This document shows, one piece after another, positions 5,417 through 7,374 of a stretch of 7,374 bases of DNA (its first letter is position 1; the number at the start of each line of letters is the position of its first letter). A program made the position numbers and the translations under genes. Where the stretch lies: positions 1 to 7,374 of the forward strand of contig DATBZX010000409.1 in assembly GCA_036512955.1 (NCBI GenBank), given 5' to 3'. Below the pieces are notes generated by a model that searched no databases, was not told the DNA's origin, and worked only from the letters and a program-made list of their open reading frames with translations. The DNA comes from DASRAA01 sp036512955 (GTDB lineage Bacteria; Acidobacteriota; Terriglobia; Terriglobales; Acidobacteriaceae).

Positions 5417-7211
5417 AGAACGTCTTACCTGCTGCCATCAGCAGATGCTCAAGAATTGGTCCCAGGCTGAGTGCCGGGAAAAATGTCAACGCGCCGACGA
5501 TGAGAATCACGCCGATCAACAAGCCAGTGAAGAGCGGCGTGGTCACGGGAAACGTCCCCAGCGAAGGTGGAACATACTTCTTCTGCGCCAGGTTTCCCGC
5601 AATGGCCAGCATCGGGATGATCATCAGGAAACGGCCTATCAGCATGGTGAAACCGCCGGTCGTGTTGTACCAGAGGGTGTTTCCGTTGATTCCGCCAAAG
5701 GCTGAACCGTTATTTCCCGCCGAGGAGGTGAAGAGGTAGAGAATCTCGCTCAACCCATGGGGACCGGGGTTGAGGATGCTGGAAGTACCGAATCCGTGGA
5801 CCGACGAAATTCCGGAGAACCCCAAGATGACCAAGGGGAACACCAGCGCCACCAGCATGGCCATCTTCACGTCGAAGGCTTCAATCTTCTTGCCAAGATA
5901 TTCCGGTGTTCGACCGACCATCAGTCCGGCGATAAACACCGCGATGATGATGTAGATCAGAATGCCGTACATGCCCGCGCCAACGCCTCCGAAGATGACT
6001 TCGCTCAGCATGATGTTGACCAGCGGAACCATCCCGCCCAGCGGCATAAACGAATCGTGCCAGCCGTTGATGGCGCCGCAACTTGCATCCGTGGTGACCG
6101 TGGCGAACAGTGCCGAGTTGGTGATTCCGAAGCGAACTTCCTTGCCCTCCATGTTGCCGCCCGGCTGAGAGGTGCTGGCCCGCTGATCGACACCGTGCAA
6201 CAGGGGATTCCCCCGCGCCTCGGCCCAGTAGGCAACCGTCACGCCAACGAAAAACAAGATCGCCATGGCCGCCCAGACCGCCCATCCATGGCGCTGCGAT
6301 CCTGTCATGCGACCTAGTGTGTACGTGAGCCCCGCACCGATGGAGAAAATGCAAAACATTTCGATCAGGTTGGAAAGCGGTGTGGGATTCTCGAAGGGAT
6401 GAGCGCTGTTGGCGTTGAAGAAGCCACCGCCATTAGTGCCCAGTTCCTTGATGATCTCCTGCGAGGCTACCGGTCCTTGCGCGATAGTCTGCGTGGTGAC
6501 GGTATCCATCACTGGCTTGCCTTGCCCATCGACGACGGGCTTGCCGTCTTGGCCAACTCGCTGCACCTGCTGGGGCTCGAGCAGCTTGACGGTGTCGTAG
6601 GGCTTCAGGTTCTGGACGACTCCCTGTGAGACCAGGACTAATGCTCCGACGATGCAGACTGGCAGCAGTACCCACAAGCTCGCGCGCACCATGTCAACCC
6701 AGAAGTTTCCGATGGTTTGCATCTGGCGGCGTGCAATGCCGCGAATAAAAGCGATCGCCAGCGCGATGCCCACGGCCGCGGAGGTGAAGTTGTGGTAGGC
6801 GAGACCAGCCATCTGCGTCAGATAGCTCATGGTGGTTTCGCCCGCATAGTTTTGCCAGTTAGTGTTCGTGGTAAAGGAAGCCGCCGTGTTGAAAGCCAGC
6901 GCTTGTGGGACCGCCGCAAATTTCTGCGGATTCAGCGGCAAGTATCCCTGCACCCGCTGCATCAGATACAGCAGCAGCATGGAAACCACGCTGAACAGCA
7001 GCATGGCGAAGGCGTACTCGGTCCAGCGCATCTCGTGGTTCTCATCCACGAAACACAGCTTGTAGATGAGGCGCTCGACGGGCCGCAACACCGGGTCCAT
7101 GAAGGTGCGCTCGCGACTGAAGACGCGGGTAATAAACACACCCACGGGCTTGGTGACCGCAAGCACGAGCAGCAGAAAAACGACGATCTGTACCCAACCG
7201 TTAACGGTCAT
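5415..7211 (-). CDS. kdpA: Potassium-transporting ATPase subunit A (K+ channel subunit)
   Basis: This 598-residue polytopic membrane protein of the K+-channel superfamily selects and passes K+ in the Kdp pump. The four pseudo-repeat selectivity segments are all visible: FTTNTNWQNYAGE (113-125), LGTNGGGFFNANSAHPFENP (257-276), TTDASCGAINGWHDSFMPLG (373-392) and TSSAGNNGSAFGG (495-507). The protein is about 40 residues longer than E. coli KdpA (557). Much of the difference lies in a polar loop of about 205-245, before the second selectivity segment, which contains a duplicated GKPV(V/M)D motif. The start ATG lies one base after the kdpF stop, with GGAG (7222-7225) inside the kdpF end as ribosome site. 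N-terminal residues (about 5-25) form the first membrane helix, so this start is well placed. Confidence 0.98.
   Translation of the reverse strand: MTVNGWVQIVVFLLLVLAVTKPVGVFITRVFSRERTFMDPVLRPVERLIYKLCFVDENHEMRWTEYAFAMLLFSVVSMLLLYLMQRVQGYLPLNPQKFAAVPQALAFNTAASFTTNTNWQNYAGETTMSYLTQMAGLAYHNFTSAAVGIALAIAFIRGIARRQMQTIGNFWVDMVRASLWVLLPVCIVGALVLVSQGVVQNLKPYDTVKLLEPQQVQRVGQDGKPVVDGQGKPVMDTVTTQTIAQGPVASQEIIKELGTNGGGFFNANSAHPFENPTPLSNLIEMFCIFSIGAGLTYTLGRMTGSQRHGWAVWAAMAILFFVGVTVAYWAEARGNPLLHGVDQRASTSQPGGNMEGKEVRFGITNSALFATVTTDASCGAINGWHDSFMPLGGMVPLVNIMLSEVIFGGVGAGMYGILIYIIIAVFIAGLMVGRTPEYLGKKIEAFDVKMAMLVALVFPLVILGFSGISSVHGFGTSSILNPGPHGLSEILYLFTSSAGNNGSAFGGINGNTLWYNTTGGFTMLIGRFLMIIPMLAIAGNLAQKKYVPPSLGTFPVTTPLFTGLLIGVILIVGALTFFPALSLGPILEHLLMAAGKTF
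6504..6545 (-). repeat. Short internal repeat in the KdpA loop
   Basis: KdpA residues 223-228 (GKPVVD) and 231-236 (GKPVMD) form two near-identical units with a period of eight residues, within the loop absent from E. coli KdpA. The DNA units share GGCAAGCC and diverge mostly at third positions, suggesting an old duplication maintained as protein. Confidence 0.7.
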
Positions 7212-7212
7212 A

Positions 7213-7302
7213 TCAGAATTTCTCCGGACGCAACAACGCGTAGAAGAGATAGATCATCATGAAGGCGCAAATTACGATCATGATGGCTGATTCTGTGTGC
7301 AT
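7213..7302 (-). CDS. kdpF: Potassium-transporting ATPase subunit F (29 residues)
   Basis: This tiny gene falls below common length cut-offs but is well supported. It begins MHTESAIMIV, has one membrane helix of about 18 residues (AIMIVICAFMMIYLFYAL), and ends YALLRPEKF. The pattern of a single helix followed by Y-x-x-ALL-RPEKF is typical of KdpF proteins, and E. coli KdpF is also 29 residues. KdpF sits at the KdpA/KdpB interface and stabilises the complex. Position agrees: it is immediately upstream of kdpA, with its TGA separated from the kdpA ATG by a single base (TGA-T-ATG), so translation is probably coupled. A G-rich ribosome site (GGGGG, four bases from the ATG) precedes it. Confidence 0.9.
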   Translation of the reverse strand: MHTESAIMIVICAFMMIYLFYALLRPEKF

Positions 7303-7306
7303 GGTT

Positions 7307-7313
7307 CCCCCTA
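7307..7313 (-). promoter_or_regulatory. Shine-Dalgarno for kdpF, overlapping upstream stop
   Basis: On the minus strand TAGGGGG serves as the stop codon of the upstream small ORF and continues into a G-rich ribosome site four bases before the kdpF ATG at 7302. This links the two small genes in one transcript. Confidence 0.55.
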
Positions 7314-7374
7314 CTTCACGCGGTCGCAGAAGTGAACGTACCCCAGCGACAGCGCGAAGAAAGCAATGGTGATG
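7311..7374 (-). CDS. Small membrane protein upstream of kdpF (partial, C-terminal end only)
   Basis: A reading frame enters from the right edge and ends at TAG (7311-7313), eight bases before kdpF. The visible 20 residues are ITIAFFALSLGYVHFCDRVK: a hydrophobic stretch ending in a short polar tail, C-D-R-x-K. From memory, similar 40-50 residue, single-helix proteins with an A-F-F-A-L-S...C-(D/E)-R tail are often annotated as hypothetical just before kdpF in non-enteric kdp operons; this is recollection, not a search. The start lies outside the window, so length and ribosome site are unknown. An association with the Kdp complex is inference from position only. Confidence 0.65.
   Translation of the reverse strand, partial: ITIAFFALSLGYVHFCDRVK

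Noticed and set aside
4567..5418. 283-codon plus-strand frame antisense to kdpB
   Set aside because: It lies wholly opposite a fully motif-supported kdpB apart from its last bases. Its translation is rich in His, Gln, Asn and Asp with no hydrophobic core or recognisable motif, as expected for a shadow of a GC-biased gene.
5757..6317. 186-codon plus-strand frame antisense to kdpA
   Set aside because: The composition is very high in His, Asp, Gln and Arg, the typical reverse-complement image of a membrane protein gene. No ribosome site or family signature is seen.
6717..7262. 181-codon plus-strand frame antisense to the start of kdpA and to kdpF
   Set aside because: It is the mirror of the hydrophobic KdpA N-terminus and shows no motif; kdpA and kdpF explain the region completely.

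Overview
The window carries three transcription units typical of a moderately GC-rich bacterial chromosome. No RNA gene, insertion sequence, CRISPR array or phage gene is visible. Gene content, an enlarged KdpA extracellular loop, a 29-residue KdpF ending in RPEKF and a second tiny membrane protein ahead of it all suggest an Acidobacteriota-like soil bacterium. That assignment is inference from protein flavour and would need a similarity search.

Left end (1-448): about 120 bases with no supportable gene, then a minus-strand alkyltransferase-like (ATL) DNA-damage sensor in which tryptophan replaces the catalytic cysteine of O6-alkylguanine-DNA alkyltransferase. Only 21 bases separate its start codon from the next, divergent unit.

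Middle (470-2728, plus strand): a tightly overlapping three-gene unit. A class I SAM-dependent methyltransferase overlaps the ATPase gene fetA by ATGA. fetA in turn overlaps the permease gene fetB by 8 bases. FetAB is an ABC exporter family linked in E. coli to iron efflux and peroxide resistance. The role of the methyltransferase is unknown. The fetA/fetB junction contains a perfect 7-base tandem duplication; loss of one unit would fuse the two proteins in frame.

Right part (2786-7374, minus strand): a complete high-affinity potassium pump operon read from right to left: small membrane ORF (partial) - kdpF - kdpA - kdpB - kdpC. KdpA binds and conducts K+, KdpB is the P-type ATPase, KdpC is the periplasm-facing accessory subunit, and KdpF is the tiny stabilising helix. 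All catalytic and selectivity motifs are intact. The operon promoter and any kdpDE regulators lie outside the window; none follows kdpC. fetB and kdpC converge on a 57-base gap.

Overall this is mostly ordinary chromosomal sequence. The points most worth a second look are the small ORFs ahead of kdpA, the repeat at the fetA/fetB junction, the KdpA loop insertion, and the methyltransferase coupled to a metal exporter.
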